Assembly (NCBI RefSeq): GCF_013343005.1
Contig: NZ_CP054491.1
Coordinates: forward strand, 806,001 to 870,000
Direction of reading: 5' to 3'
Length of the DNA stretch: 64,000 nt
From: Candidatus Reidiella endopervernicosa
GTDB lineage: Bacteria > Pseudomonadota > Gammaproteobacteria > GCF-013343005
Shown here: positions 48,025-60,120 of the stretch, in pieces
How positions within the stretch are numbered: position 1 is the first letter of the stretch
How the letters are laid out: every line of letters begins with the position of its first letter
The notes under the pieces: model-generated
The model's input: the letters and a program-made list of their open reading frames with translations, nothing else
What the model was told of the DNA's origin: nothing
The model's database searches: none
Translations under genes and position numbers: made by a program

Positions 48025-50206
48025 TTAAAATTCGGTAGATCGTTGCTTGAGTATTTTTGGCGTTACAAAAATCAGAAGTTCACGTTTGTCGTCTGTATTT
48101 TCGTTGCTCTTAAAAAGCACGCCAACAACTGGGAGATCACCAAAAAATGGAACCTTGCTTTCGGTTTTGGTTTTATCGTGCTCGTAGACACCGCCGAGTA
48201 CTACTGTCTCCATTACCCACGAGTACATTGGTTGTAATTTCTCTCGTGTCCAACGGTGGTACGCCGAGAACACTACGTGCAAAGTCAGGGCTGTCTTTGC
48301 TGACTTTTAAGTCCATCATGATTCGATCATCAGGCGTGATATGTGGTGTGACATCAAGCTGAAGCACGGCTTCCTTAAAGGTGACGGATGTTGCGCCGCT
48401 AGAGGTTGCTTCTTGATAAGGTATTTCTACGCCCTGCTTGATGCTCGCCTGTGTTTGATCGGATGTTACCACTCTAGGGTTGGATACGACTTCACCCTTA
48501 CCCTCGGCTTGCATAGCTTCTAGCTCCAGGTCGATCAGGTAGTTCGAGCCAAGAAGCGCGAAGGCTATGCTGCCAACTGCACCGCCAATTGGATTAGAGC
48601 TTATGTTTCTATTGTTGAGGTTTGGGACAGATACAGGGGTGAAACACCGTTACCTGGGATTGACTCTCCTGAACCGACCATGGAGTCAGCGCCCGCTCCT
48701 GAGCCGGTAACAGCTAGTGTGTTATTGCCGCCGATGTCATCGCTTACGACGCCTGAGTAACCAAGTTTGGTGCCGAGGGCTTTTGAGAAGTCATTGCTTG
48801 CCACAACAATTCTTGATTCGATCATTACCTGTCTTACAGGAATGTCGAGCTTGGCAATAACGCCGCGTATTTCGGCTAGCTTATCTGACGTTTCTTGCAC
48901 AAGAAGGATGTTTGTCCTTGCATCAACGCTGACGCTACCTCTTCCAGATAAAAGATTCTTAGAGTCTGATTTAAGTAGGGTTGAAATGTCGGATGCTTTT
49001 GCATAGTTGATTTGAATAAACTCTGTGCGCAGCGGGGCAAGCTCAGTTATCTGTTGTGCAGCTTCGAGCTCTAGTTTTTCACGTGCGGCAATTTCAGCAG
49101 CTGGCGCGACCATAACGACATTGTTTGTCTGGCGCATGTCTAGGCCTTTGCTCTTAAGTATAATGTCTAATGCTTGGTCCCATGGGACATTCTGAAGGCG
49201 TAGCGTCAGGTTTCCACGTACGGAATCGCTAACGACGATGTTCAACCCAGTAAAGTCGGCTATTAGTTGCAAGATTGCACGTACTTCAATGTTTTGGAAG
49301 TTTAGTGAAAGCCGTTCGCCCTTGAACTCCTTTTCACGTTTTGTTGCGATCTCCTCTTCACTTAGAGGGCGGAATTCAACCGTATATGTGTTATCAGTTT
49401 GGTAGCCGGAATGTTCATAGTCACCTACGGTGGTGACGGAAAGGCGGGCGTTGTCGCGAAGATTGATTGTTTCTATGAACTTCACGGGGGTGGCAAAGTC
49501 CACCACATCAAGACGTTGTTGTAATTGTTCGGGTACGTTGTTTTCAATGAAGTCAACGACCACCTTTCCACCTTCAAGATGCATGTCGATGGGCGTGGAT
49601 GGATTCGAAAGTTTAATTACTATTTTCCCTTCGCCGTTATCACCCCTCCGAAAATCAACGCTCTCTATTTCGTCGCTCACGTTTTAGTGGCCGGAGAGTG
49701 GCAATTTGAGCTGGCGTAGTTTGAGTGGTTTGTGTGGCTTGGCTTGATGTGTCGCTGGCAATAGTTAAAATCACTCTATTGTCTATTACGTTTGTCTCGT
49801 ACGGAGTTAGTTCAGTAAGGTTTAGTACAATACGCGTACGGCCTTGAGCCTCTGCGATTCTGATGCTCTGCACTGTGCCGATTGCCACATCAAGGCTGTT
49901 TTTGTTGGTTGCATTCGATACGCCTGAAAAATCAAGTGCAATTCTAGCGGGGTGGTTTGTTGTGAAGCTACGAGGTGTAGTTGCTGCTTCTGAGAGCGTT
50001 AGGGTTAGCTGTATTCTGTCACCTGACAGCGCAGAATAATCTATACCAGTAAGCGTGTTCTGCGCAGATGCAGTAACGCTAGAGCTGATAAGCAACAAAA
50101 AGGCAACAATGGCTGAGGTTATATGCCCGAGTGAGGTTCTTAAATTCTTTTTTGTCATTTGGTTCACAGTCATGGATGGGTTGTTAGTAGCTTGATTGGC
50201 TGTCAT
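48025..50206 (-). pseudogene. pilQ: Type IV pilus secretin PilQ, read in four pieces by frameshifts
   Basis: Pieces in order are as follows. First, a signal and AMIN domain (50206-49655; ATG behind GGGGA). Second, a second AMIN, STN and N domains with the start of the secretin core (49680-48601). Third, the secretin core (from about 48640, SVPNLNNRNISSNPIGG through VVSNPRVVTSDQTQASIKQG). Fourth, the C-terminal beta barrel (48220-48025, TVVLGGVYEHDKTKTE to VTPKILKQRS). Junctions lie near 49700, 48640 and 48218. Each is repaired by one or two bases, for example GG to GGG at 48218. The rejoined protein is complete (about 725 residues). It forms the outer-membrane pore through which the pilus emerges. 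Confidence 0.88.
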
Positions 50207-50222
50207 CTCTATTCCCCGAAAA

Positions 50223-50762
50223 CTATTCGCTTAGCGCCAGTGATGCTGGGCGTTCAACCCATGCGCCGAGTCCGTCAGGCGCAATTTCTGTTAGCTCGAT
50301 AGAATCATCGTTAACACCGATAATTTTGCCGTGATTACGCCCTAAGTAGTTGCCTTTGTGTACGCGATGTATTGTGCCATCACTGGCCTTGATTAATGCC
50401 CATAGCTGACTTTGCTGTTGTAGTGTTCCAACCATTCTGAGTGTGTCGAGTGAGAATGCTTCCAAGGTCTCCCTTGGTCTGTTTGGATCGGGGCTAATTC
50501 CATTGTTAATGTTGGTTGAGATTTCGGGTTCCTTTTCCACTTCTGGTTGAAATGGACTTCTCATCTCAAACGCGTTGTACGAAAATGTTTCATAGGGTTT
50601 TGGCTGTGGGAGCGGTTCGATTGCGCCGCCAGGTCTTGCCTTAATATTTTCTGCGTAGTTGCGCAACTCAGGCATGTTGTTGTTGGTACAGCCTGAGAGC
50701 AAAACGATAGAAATAAGTGCTGATATTAACGACGGCTTATTGTATGGGTATCTGGTGATCAT
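50223..50762 (-). CDS. pilP: Type IV pilus inner-membrane lipoprotein PilP
   Basis: A 179-residue protein with a lipobox (IVLLSGCTNN) and a Pro-rich linker. The C-terminal beta domain has FSLDTLRMVGTLQQQSQLWA, ALIKASDGTIHRVHKGNYLG and NHGKIIGVNDDSIELTEI. PilP joins the PilN-PilO complex to the PilQ secretin. Its start overlaps the pilO stop by 4 bases. The frame is intact although both neighbours are broken. Confidence 0.9.
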   Translation of the reverse strand: MITRYPYNKPSLISALISIVLLSGCTNNNMPELRNYAENIKARPGGAIEPLPQPKPYETFSYNAFEMRSPFQPEVEKEPEISTNINNGISPDPNRPRETLEAFSLDTLRMVGTLQQQSQLWALIKASDGTIHRVHKGNYLGRNHGKIIGVNDDSIELTEIAPDGLGAWVERPASLALSE

Positions 50763-51339
50763 CGCGTTTCCTCAAGATACCGGTAGGTCTTGGCTCGAGC
50801 TGTCATGACAAGCATGTCTTTTGACTTGTGAGGCGAAATTCCAATGTCGTGAAGAGTGACAATTCTAGGGAGTGCGGCAATCCCGCTGGCGAATTCACCA
50901 AATTCGTGGTATTGGCCAATGACTTTTAAGTTTATTGGGTGTTCAACGTAAAATTCTTTGTTGCGTTCAGCGGTTGGTTTGAATAATTCGAATTCGAGAC
51001 CGCTGGCTAATCCTGTTTGTGAAATATCAACTAAAAGATCAGCAATCTCTGCTTTGTTCGGTAGTTGTCTAAGGAGTGCGCCAAAAGTACGTTCCATTTC
51101 GGCAAGCTGCTCTTTATAAGCGTCTAGGTTTGCGGCTTTGCGCTGTTTGAACTCAAACGCCTTCTTTAGATCTATCTCTTTTTCTGGAGTTTTTCAAACT
51201 CCAGAAGTTGGTGTTGTGTGTCAAACCAATAGCCCGCAAATAATAGCGCAGCACAAACAACTACGATAACCAAGGCTTTGATTGCTAGAGGCCATGCGCC
51301 AAAGTCATTGTCTAGATTTCTGATGTCATCAAGTGTCAT
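50759..51339 (-). pseudogene. pilO: Type IV pilus assembly protein PilO, one frameshift
   Basis: From the ATG at 51337-51339 the protein reads MTLDDIRNLDNDFGAWPLAI, then a membrane helix (KALVIVVVCAALLFAGYW) and a coiled coil up to EKLQKK. Adding one A to the run at 51179-51183 continues EIDLKKAFEFKQRKAANLDA into the open frame MERTFGALLRQLPNKAEIAD and on to the stop at 50759. The repaired length (about 193 residues) is normal for PilO. PilO pairs with PilN in the inner-membrane alignment complex. Confidence 0.85.
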
Positions 51340-51342
51340 TTA

Positions 51343-51889
51343 TCACTCCCCGTAGGGGTTTTTAATGATTTGACTTGCAGATAACTTAAAGTCATTCGTG
51401 CGACTAGGGCCAGAAGATTTCCCGGTAATAATCGATAGCCTGGGGTTCCCTATCCATTCGGAGCTATCAATGTTACGCATGTAGGCGGATACGCGAGCAT
51501 TCGACTCTGCGGAACCATTAATTGATAGGTTTTGCCTTTTGATTTACATTTTTCAAAAGACTCCGTCAGGCAGGGTGCGGACTAACTCGTCAAACAGGTG
51601 TACGATGCGTGGCCGGCTATTCTGGAGTTGTTGGATGATCTCCATTTTTGAATAAGACGTTTTTTGTCTCTTCAAGTACTTTGATTTGAGCTATCTTTTA
51701 TCCAGTAATTTGATTTCGGTAGAGGTAGTTATTGCGCTCTTGTTGGCCGTCAATCAGGTTCTGAGCATATGTATGTGCATAAAGAAAATCGCGCCTGTGA
51801 TTGCGGCTGCAACAACACCAGCAAAATAAATCGCTGCTGTCGCTCTTTGCGTAGTTCTTCACGCCAGGGGAGTAGATTGATATGTGCCA

Positions 51890-51890
<1 letters not shown>
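51343..51890 (-). pseudogene. pilN: Type IV pilus assembly protein PilN with many single-base gaps
   Basis: The ATG at 51888-51890 overlaps the pilM stop. The start MAHINLLPWREELRKERQQ is typical PilN. About eight one-base repairs, nearly all in A or T runs, give a full protein. It includes the membrane helix FAGVVAAAITGAIFFMHI, coiled coil LLDKKIAQIKVLEETKK, RPRIVHLFDELVRTLPDGVF and NSRVSAYMRNID-like C-terminal residues, ending NPYGE. No conserved position is lost, so the breaks look like sequence errors. Confidence 0.85.
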
Positions 51891-53191
<1,301 letters not shown>

Positions 53192-55645
53192 ATGAAAACG
53201 TTATTAAAGCTATTGCGCGGTCTATTGCTCTTCATTATTGGTGCCTCAGTGATAGGAATGGCGGCTATTTTTGCGGGCTACTCCTACCTCTCTCCTAAGC
53301 TACCTTCTACCGATAGTCTCAAGGATGTGCAGTTGCAGGTCCCGATGCGCGTCTACTCTAAATCTGGCGCCTTGATTGCTGAATTTGGCGAGAAGCGACG
53401 GACGCCAGTCACTTTTGCAGAGCTCCCTGAGCAGATGGTCAATGCATTTCTCTCGGCTGAAGATGATCGTTTCTTCGAGCATCCTGGCGTTGACTACCAG
53501 GGACTGCTTCGCGCTGGTATCTACCTGATACGTACCGGTGAGAAGGGACAGGGCGGCAGTACCATCACCATGCAGGTGGCGCGTAACTTTTTCCTCAGTA
53601 GAGAGAAGACCTATCTTCGTAAAATCAATGAGATATTGTTGGCGCTAAAGATTGAGCGTGAGTTGAGTAAGACGGACATCCTGGAGCTCTATCTCAATAA
53701 GATCTATCTCGGAAATCGTGCCTATGGTGTGGAGGCAGCTGCACAGGTCTACTACGGCAAGCACATCGGTGAGCTATCGCTGGCACAGATCGCAATGATC
53801 GCCGGCCTACCTAAGGCACCCTCTCGTTACAATCCGATTGTTAATCCCAAACGCGCTCTGCAGCGAAGAGGTTATGTATTGGGAAGAATGCGCTCGCTTG
53901 GTTTCATTACTGAAGAGGCATTTAAGGAGGCCGTTGTTGAACCTGTTTCGTCATCGCTGCATGTCGTAAAACCTGAGATTGAAGCGCCTTACGTTGCAGA
54001 GATGGTTCGTGCTGAGATGTTCAGCCAGCATGGCAAAGGTATTTACACTAGCGGATTGAATGTTTTTACTACCCTCGACGATCGTCGTCAGCGTGCTGCC
54101 AACGTAGCATTTCGCAATGCGCTCATAGCCTACGATCAGCGCCACGGTTTCCGCGGTGCCGAACGTCATGTCATGCTCAGAGGGGATGAGTCGGAGAGTG
54201 ATTGGCAGCGTATGTTGTCCCAGACTCCAACTGTTGGTGGGCTTGCACCAGTGCTCGTAACAGGTGTGCAGGAACAGCAGGTTACGCTCTACTCAGTCGT
54301 TGAGGGTGAGGTTGTGATTGACTGGAAGGGGCTTTCGTGGGCGCGCCCTTATATCGATGATAATCGTGTTGGCGCAGAACCAAAGCTTGCCGAGGATATT
54401 CTGAAGGTGGGTGATGTTGTCCGGATCGCTAAGGCCGAAGATGGCAGCTGGCAGATGCGACAGATACCCGATGTCTCAGGCGCGTTGGTGGCGTTATCGC
54501 CTGAGAATGGCTCACTGCAGGCGCTGGTTGGTGGCTTTGACTTCTATCAGAGCAAGTTTAATCGCGCTGTACAGGCGAAGCGCCAACCTGGCTCCAACTT
54601 CAAACCCTTTATCTACAGCGCAGCCCTTGGAAAGGGTTACACCGCGGCGAGTCTGATCAATGACGCCCCCGTTGTCTTTGAGGATGCGGCGCTGGAGAGC
54701 GCCTGGCGACCCGAAAATTATAGTGGCAAATTCTTCGGTCCAACCCGGCTCAGATTTGCGCTGACAAAATCTCGTAATCTGGTCTCCATACGCCTGCTGC
54801 GCGCAATTGGTGTCAACTACGCGATTGACTATGTGAGCAAGTTTGGTTTTGACGGTGATCGTCTGCCGCGTAATCTGTCGCTATCACTCGGTAGTGGCAC
54901 TGTAACGCCTCTCGAGTTAGTGACGGCCTACGCGATCTTTGCCAATGGTGGATATCGCGTTGAGCCCTACTTCATCTCACGCATTGAAAAGTCGAATGGC
55001 GAAGTTGTCTTTAGTGCTAAGCCTGCGACGGTCTGCCGCTGGTGCGAAGGGCAGAGTGATGGTGGGGAGATGAAAGCGATTGAGGTGAGTGAAGTTGCTC
55101 CTCAGCCAGATGCTGTGCCTGTGGAAGAGCCACTGGTGAAGCCTGAGAATATTGCAGAGAGTGTTGTCTCCCCGCAGATTGTCTACCTAATGAATACCAT
55201 TATGCGTGACGTCGTTCAGCGCGGAACAGGACGACGTGCACTCACCTTGGGACGTAAGGATCTTGCTGGAAAGACGGGTACGACAAATGACCAGCGTGAC
55301 GCCTGGTTTAGTGGTTTTAATCACGCCGTCGTGGCTACCGCCTGGGTCGGTTTTGATCAAGTGCGCCCACTTGGAAATCGTGAGACCGGTGGGCGTGCCG
55401 CACTGCCGATGTGGATCGATTTTATGCGGGAGGCGCTAGATGGAGTGCCAGAGCAGCCTCTGGAGCAGCCCTCAGGTCTGGTCACGGTACGTATCGATCC
55501 AAAGACCGGTATGTTGGCAACCAGTGGTCAGCCTGGCGCAATGTTTGAGACCTTCCGTAGCGAATATGTGCCCAAGGCTGAAACGATTGGCGTTTCGGTG
55601 CAAAGTGGCAGCGAGACGACAACCGAAGAGGAGCCCCTGTTCTGA
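53192..55645 (+). CDS. ponA: Penicillin-binding protein 1A
   Basis: An 817-residue bifunctional enzyme. Membrane anchor is at 8-30. The GT51 glycosyltransferase domain has catalytic E90 in SAEDDRFFEHPGVDYQG, and GGSTITMQVARNFF. An OB-like insert follows. The transpeptidase domain has S468-x-x-K471 (QPGSNFKPF), the KSRNLVS motif and KTGTT starting at K694. It polymerises and cross-links peptidoglycan at the inner membrane. Its position divergent from pilM matches Pseudomonas and other gammaproteobacteria. Confidence 0.96.
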   Translation: MKTLLKLLRGLLLFIIGASVIGMAAIFAGYSYLSPKLPSTDSLKDVQLQVPMRVYSKSGALIAEFGEKRRTPVTFAELPEQMVNAFLSAEDDRFFEHPGVDYQGLLRAGIYLIRTGEKGQGGSTITMQVARNFFLSREKTYLRKINEILLALKIERELSKTDILELYLNKIYLGNRAYGVEAAAQVYYGKHIGELSLAQIAMIAGLPKAPSRYNPIVNPKRALQRRGYVLGRMRSLGFITEEAFKEAVVEPVSSSLHVVKPEIEAPYVAEMVRAEMFSQHGKGIYTSGLNVFTTLDDRRQRAANVAFRNALIAYDQRHGFRGAERHVMLRGDESESDWQRMLSQTPTVGGLAPVLVTGVQEQQVTLYSVVEGEVVIDWKGLSWARPYIDDNRVGAEPKLAEDILKVGDVVRIAKAEDGSWQMRQIPDVSGALVALSPENGSLQALVGGFDFYQSKFNRAVQAKRQPGSNFKPFIYSAALGKGYTAASLINDAPVVFEDAALESAWRPENYSGKFFGPTRLRFALTKSRNLVSIRLLRAIGVNYAIDYVSKFGFDGDRLPRNLSLSLGSGTVTPLELVTAYAIFANGGYRVEPYFISRIEKSNGEVVFSAKPATVCRWCEGQSDGGEMKAIEVSEVAPQPDAVPVEEPLVKPENIAESVVSPQIVYLMNTIMRDVVQRGTGRRALTLGRKDLAGKTGTTNDQRDAWFSGFNHAVVATAWVGFDQVRPLGNRETGGRAALPMWIDFMREALDGVPEQPLEQPSGLVTVRIDPKTGMLATSGQPGAMFETFRSEYVPKAETIGVSVQSGSETTTEEEPLF

Positions 55646-55660
55646 TTCGTGTAACAGAGG

Positions 55661-56299
55661 GTGTTTCGCATCACTTCCCACCACTCCAATAAAGAGCTAC
55701 GCATGCGCGCACAGATTGCGCAGGATGCGGCGCGCATTATGGCGGAAGAGGGGGTCAACGACTTTCATGCTGCAAAGCGCAAAGCCGCAGCGCGACTGGG
55801 AGCATCGGATACTCGTAATATGCCGCGAAATGTCGAAATTGAAGCCGCGCTACGTGACTATCAGCGCATCTTTCAAGGTGACAGTCATGCCGCATCCCTC
55901 GAACGGCTTAGAGAGAGTGCACAGCAAGCGATGCGCTACTTCGAGCAGTTCCAGCCACGCCTGTTCGGCTCGGTGTTGAAGGGTACAGCCGGTGGCCACT
56001 CTGATATCAATCTACAGCTATTTGCTGACACCCCCGAAGAGGTATTGCTCTTTCTGATGGAGCAGGAGGTTCCGTTTGAGTCGGGTGAGCGCATGCTGCG
56101 TTTCTCAGAAGAGCAGGAACAGCTCTTTCCTAGCTATCGAATCCTGGCCAATGAGGTCTCAATTGAGCTGGTAGTTCTACCGCTCAAGGCGATACGGCAA
56201 CCACCTTTAAGTCCCGTTGATGGTCGCCCGATGGAGCGTGCCTCACTGAACCGGCTGACTGCTCTGATGGTACAGGAGGAGGCCGAGCTACCAGGCTAG
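55661..56299 (+). CDS. Nucleotidyltransferase-like protein of unknown function
   Basis: Up to 212 residues. The GTG at 55661 opens the frame, but the ATG at 55703 (MRAQIAQDAARIMAEEGVND) has the better ribosome site (AAAGAG) and may be the true start. The N-terminal part is helical and basic. The central motif LFGSVLKGTAGGHSDINLQL has the GS...DxxL pattern of polymerase-beta-type nucleotidyltransferases. The usual second acidic pair is not clear, as the chain continues FADTPEEVLLFL. It follows ponA by 15 bp. I cannot assign a substrate. Confidence 0.65.
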   Translation: MFRITSHHSNKELRMRAQIAQDAARIMAEEGVNDFHAAKRKAAARLGASDTRNMPRNVEIEAALRDYQRIFQGDSHAASLERLRESAQQAMRYFEQFQPRLFGSVLKGTAGGHSDINLQLFADTPEEVLLFLMEQEVPFESGERMLRFSEEQEQLFPSYRILANEVSIELVVLPLKAIRQPPLSPVDGRPMERASLNRLTALMVQEEAELPG

Positions 56300-57549
56300 A
56301 CTGGGCAGGCCGGGTAGTTGTCGGGATAGGCCGACTGTGCCGCGCCACTCTCAACAGCCGCCTTGGCAACCGCAGGCGGAATCCATGCCATCAATCGTGG
56401 GTCGAGCGGCGTTGGGATAATGTAGTCAGGACCAAAAGTCATCTGTTCAACCTCGTATGCCTTCAATACCTCGTCGGGGATTGGCTCGTGTGCCAGAGCG
56501 CGTAATGCATGCACAGCGGCAATCTCCATTTCACGATTGATAGTCTGGGCGTGCACATCGAGTGCACCGCGGAAGATGAAGGGGAAGCCGAGGACATTAT
56601 TAACCTGGTTGGGGTAGTCACTGCGCCCGGTGGCAATGATCAGATCATCGCGCACCGTTCGTGCCAGCTCGGGTGAGATTTCCGGATCAGGGTTGGAGAG
56701 TGCAAACAGCACCGGTCTTGGTGCCATTGCCAGCAGCATCTCTTCGCTGACCAGATTCGGCCCGGAGACGCCGATCAGTACATCGGCATCGGTCATCGCA
56801 TCGAGCAGGGTTCTTTTCTCGGTATCGATGGCAAAGGGCTGTTTGTATTTATTCAGGTCATTGCGATCAGTGTGGATGACGCCATTGCGATCAACCATCA
56901 GCAGGTTCTCGCGCTGTGCGCCGAGCGATAGTAGTAGCTTCATAGAAGCGATCGCTGCAGCGCCAGCACCGAGGCAGGTGATGCGTGCGCTCTCCAGTGT
57001 CTTACCCTGCAGTTCTAGTGCATTGAGCAGACCTGCGGCGATGATGATTGCTGTGCCGTGTTGATCATCGTGGAAGACGGGAATGTTGAGTCGCTCGCGC
57101 AGCTGTTGTTCGATCTCAAAACAGCGGGGAGCAGCAATATCCTCAAGGTTAATACCGCCGAAGGTTGGTGAAATGCGCACGACTGTTTCGACAAACTCAT
57201 CGCACTTCTCGGCATCGACCTCAATATCAAAAACATCGATATCGGCAAAGCGCTTGAACAACACTGCTTTACCCTCCATCACCGGTTTGCTGGCGAGAGC
57301 ACCAGTGTTACCCAGACCAAGTACCGCAGTGCCGTCGGTAATCACGGCAACCAGATTACCCTTGGCGGTGTATTTGTAGGCGGCAGCTGGGTCGGTGGCG
57401 ATGGCGCGTACAGGCTCGGCAACGCCGGGTGTGTAGGCGAGTGCCAGATCGTGCTGACTCAGGCAGGGCTTGGTCAGCTGAATGGCGATCTTACCCGCCG
57501 TGGGAGTGGCGTGGTATTCGAGCGCCGCCTCTTTATAGTCGTGTGGCAT
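56296..57549 (-). CDS. NAD(P)-dependent malic enzyme, short form
   Basis: A 417-residue protein. The malic domain has [40 protein letters not shown] and the metal and catalytic block [17 protein letters not shown]. The NAD(P)-binding domain has [20 protein letters not shown]. It oxidatively decarboxylates malate to pyruvate. It lacks the phosphotransacetylase extension of MaeB, so it belongs to the short bacterial class. Cofactor preference cannot be read here. It converges with the preceding gene and overlaps it by 4 bases. Confidence 0.9.
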   Translation of the reverse strand: MPHDYKEAALEYHATPTAGKIAIQLTKPCLSQHDLALAYTPGVAEPVRAIATDPAAAYKYTAKGNLVAVITDGTAVLGLGNTGALASKPVMEGKAVLFKRFADIDVFDIEVDAEKCDEFVETVVRISPTFGGINLEDIAAPRCFEIEQQLRERLNIPVFHDDQHGTAIIIAAGLLNALELQGKTLESARITCLGAGAAAIASMKLLLSLGAQRENLLMVDRNGVIHTDRNDLNKYKQPFAIDTEKRTLLDAMTDADVLIGVSGPNLVSEEMLLAMAPRPVLFALSNPDPEISPELARTVRDDLIIATGRSDYPNQVNNVLGFPFIFRGALDVHAQTINREMEIAAVHALRALAHEPIPDEVLKAYEVEQMTFGPDYIIPTPLDPRLMAWIPPAVAKAAVESGAAQSAYPDNYPACPV

Positions 57550-57574
57550 GGATGAATTCCAGTGTATTTATAGC

Positions 57575-59053
57575 TTAGCGGACCAGCTTGATCAGTGTGC
57601 CGGGTTTGGGTTCGCCGTCGGGGTAGAGGGCGTTGAGTAGTCTCAGCTGCTCCTCGGCGTGCTCGGGGATTGGACTCTTAGCTGCCAGTGAAGAGAAGCG
57701 ATCCTTGCTGTTGGCTGTACGAATGTGAAGTTGCTGCGGTTGAGCGAGCTGGTGTTCACGGTTACTCAGGGTGTGGAACGAGCGGGCCGTGTTGAGAAAT
57801 TGCTGATCATAACGATAGGGTTTTTTGCTGCCCTTGGCCGCTCCCTTGAAGATATAGGCGTTGCGATCATGGTAGAGCACGGTGATGCGTCCCTTGCGTT
57901 TGCCGTAGGGGGTGCTCAGTTGAGTAATGGCGGTGTAACCGCGCAATCCTTTATGGTCGATCTGCTCGCCGTGTTGCAGCTTCTTTAGGCCTAGTCGTTT
58001 TGTTATGAAGGCGCGTGGTTCGATGCGACGATTGATGTCCTGCATCTTGAGTGAGAACCAGCCATCATTGGCTGCCGATTTGGCCACCAGCTCATCGCTG
58101 CGATTCTCGACCTTCCAACCCTTCGGCAGGTCCAGACCGATATCGAGGTCAGTGTGGTAGAAGCGGTTATTACGCACCACCCCCTGATCGGCGCTGGGGC
58201 CAAAGACCAGCCCCTCGAGATGCTGCTTGAAGGTATTGCTGCCATTTACGTATCCCTTGGTCTGATACTTTTTGGCGGCCTGCACTACCTTCTTGAAACG
58301 GTGATCATTCTCGGGATGGGTGGAGAAGAGGCCGTGGTAGGCGCGTGGCTCGCGTTTCTCCTCTTTCGCGCGCAGTTTCTCAAACAGCTCCTGGTTTTTT
58401 AAGACGCTGACCACCCGAATCATCGCATTAGGGTCGTAGCCGCTTCGGGCCAGGTACTCAGCGCCGAGTCGATCCGACTCCAGCTCATGTTCACGTCCGT
58501 AACCTCGGACGACAGCGGTGCCGATCACATTGGCCAGGCTTTGGGCGCCGGACACGCCGACGCGTGAGGCGACAACAGAACCGAGTAGGCCGGTGGCGGT
58601 AGCAGTACTATGACGCCGAACAGAGTGGCGGGCGGTGACGTGCCCAATCTCGTGACCAAGGACGGCGGCCAGCTCGGCCTCGGAGTTGAGGTAGGCGAGC
58701 AGGCCGCGAGTGATGTAGATGTAACCACCCGGCAGGGCGAAGGCGTTGACGTCAGTGCTGTCGACGAGCGTGAAGCGGAATACCAGATTACTGCGATGGC
58801 TCGATTTGGCTAGCTTGTCGCCAATGCGCTGAATATAGCGCTGTAGCTCAGGGGCATCGTAGGGTTTGTACTGTTTCAGCACCGACTGGTGATACTGGCG
58901 CCCGAGTGCGATCTCCTGATCTTCACTCATCAATACAAAATCCTGCGCACCCGTCACCGGATTGGTTGAGCAGGCGCCCAGCAGAATGAGAGGCAGCAGC
59001 AGTGCGGCTAACAGGTAACGCTTGATGATGAGGTGTGAGGGTGTCTGTCTCAT
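57575..59053 (-). CDS. M48-family zinc metalloprotease lipoprotein
   Basis: The start was taken as MRQTPSHLIIKRYLLAAL (59053). A lipobox, LILLGACST, follows. The M48 peptidase domain carries the zinc motif GHEIGHVTARHSVRRH and the downstream glutamate in EHELESDRLGAEYLARSGYD. The C-terminal third has a beta domain and a basic stretch ending YPDGEPKPGTLIKLVR, which resembles a LysM-like or peptidoglycan-contacting tail. It resembles BepA/LoiP-type envelope proteases that clear misfolded outer-membrane proteins. Confidence 0.85.
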   Translation of the reverse strand: MRQTPSHLIIKRYLLAALLLPLILLGACSTNPVTGAQDFVLMSEDQEIALGRQYHQSVLKQYKPYDAPELQRYIQRIGDKLAKSSHRSNLVFRFTLVDSTDVNAFALPGGYIYITRGLLAYLNSEAELAAVLGHEIGHVTARHSVRRHSTATATGLLGSVVASRVGVSGAQSLANVIGTAVVRGYGREHELESDRLGAEYLARSGYDPNAMIRVVSVLKNQELFEKLRAKEEKREPRAYHGLFSTHPENDHRFKKVVQAAKKYQTKGYVNGSNTFKQHLEGLVFGPSADQGVVRNNRFYHTDLDIGLDLPKGWKVENRSDELVAKSAANDGWFSLKMQDINRRIEPRAFITKRLGLKKLQHGEQIDHKGLRGYTAITQLSTPYGKRKGRITVLYHDRNAYIFKGAAKGSKKPYRYDQQFLNTARSFHTLSNREHQLAQPQQLHIRTANSKDRFSSLAAKSPIPEHAEEQLRLLNALYPDGEPKPGTLIKLVR

Positions 59054-59221
59054 GTTTCTATGGACTGGTTGATGGCCTGCTCTCAAGAGGTGTCATGGGT
59101 GAAAGTGTAGGAACAGAAGCTGTGTAACCGCAAGCGTGGCGGCTGCCCATTTTCATGGAGGTGGGTGGTGCTAATCAACCACTGAGAGTGGGAGGGATTT
59201 ATCGCGAGAGTTTTGAGCAAC

Positions 59222-59248
59222 AAAAAAGGGCGCCGAGGCGCCCTTTTT
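59222..59248. terminator. Bidirectional terminator after rpmE
   Basis: Six A residues, GGGCGCC, GA loop, GGCGCCC and five T residues. It lies 17 bp after the rpmE stop and can also stop transcription from the other side. Confidence 0.88.
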
Positions 59249-59264
59249 CACGATGATTTTGTGC

Positions 59265-59465
59265 TTATCGACCGTACTTGTTACGGAACTTGTCGATACG
59301 ACCGCCGGTGTCGAGGATCTTCTGCTTGCCAGTGTAGAAGGGGTGGCATTGTGAGCAGACTTCGATTTGCAGATCCTTACCAACAGTTGAGCGCGTGGTG
59401 AAGCTGCTACCACAACTGCAGGTTACGTTTACATCGTTGTAAGCGGGATGGATGTCCGATTTCAT
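59265..59465 (-). CDS. rpmE: Ribosomal protein L31 (zinc-binding form)
   Basis: A 66-codon gene. The start [20 protein letters not shown] holds the first zinc cysteine pair (CSC). [14 protein letters not shown] holds the second (CSQC). The C-terminal [11 protein letters not shown] is standard. Zinc-dependent L31 joins the 50S subunit and can be replaced by a zinc-free form under zinc limitation. It is monocistronic. Confidence 0.96.
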   Translation of the reverse strand: MKSDIHPAYNDVNVTCSCGSSFTTRSTVGKDLQIEVCSQCHPFYTGKQKILDTGGRIDKFRNKYGR

Positions 59466-59588
59466 TTCTGTAGCCTCTGTCTGTTTCTATCCGCTTCCAA
59501 CGCTTTGGAGGCGGCCCATCGGCCTGATGCCGATCGCAAGGCGGAGGATTGTACGTCAACAGAACCCGGACGACAAGGGCAGGGCCGA

Positions 59589-59954
59589 TTAATGCTTTTT
59601 AGGCTCGCGAGGGTGGTAGCGAATGACCTTCGCCTTCGGTAGTTGTCGGTATTGGCCATCGGGTGGAGGGTTGCTAAGACTCGACATAGTTGCCAGCAGA
59701 CCGCCTTCACCCAGCACGGTATTCATCATCATATCGTTGATCTTAACGCAGGCGCCTAGAGGTGATGAGGAGAGCCGTCGAATCTGATCAATACGCCACT
59801 GTAGGCGGCGCAGTCTGGTCTGGCTGCGACTGGCGCAACGGGAGATCTGTCCCTCGAGCAGTTCGCTTCGTCGCGCCTCAAAGGCGGCGGGATCGGCATT
59901 TGCCAGGTCTGACCACTCGTCGAAGTCTATGCGTGCTGACGCTGCTAAACCCAT
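59589..59954 (-). CDS. DUF3135-family protein
   Basis: A 121-residue soluble protein. The DUF3135 pattern is clear: FDEWSDLANADPAAFEARR, QTRLRRLQWRIDQIRRLSSS, PLGACVKINDMMMNTVLGEG. The tail is proline-rich and basic (KVIRYHPREPKKH). It is found in gammaproteobacteria and its function is unknown. It is not obviously linked to rpmE. Confidence 0.75.
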   Translation of the reverse strand: MGLAASARIDFDEWSDLANADPAAFEARRSELLEGQISRCASRSQTRLRRLQWRIDQIRRLSSSPLGACVKINDMMMNTVLGEGGLLATMSSLSNPPPDGQYRQLPKAKVIRYHPREPKKH

Positions 59955-60120
59955 AGTAACTCTCCCGCACTAACGGACCGTCAAAGGGGTAAAAAATCCC
60001 CCTCCTTTGAAAATAACACATCACCGTGATGTTGCCAGTTATGCATGTAACCAATTGATTAAGCTGTGTTAATGGTCGCGTTTTGTGGGGTTTGTAGGGT
60101 GGGCAGTCCAGGTTTGGAAA

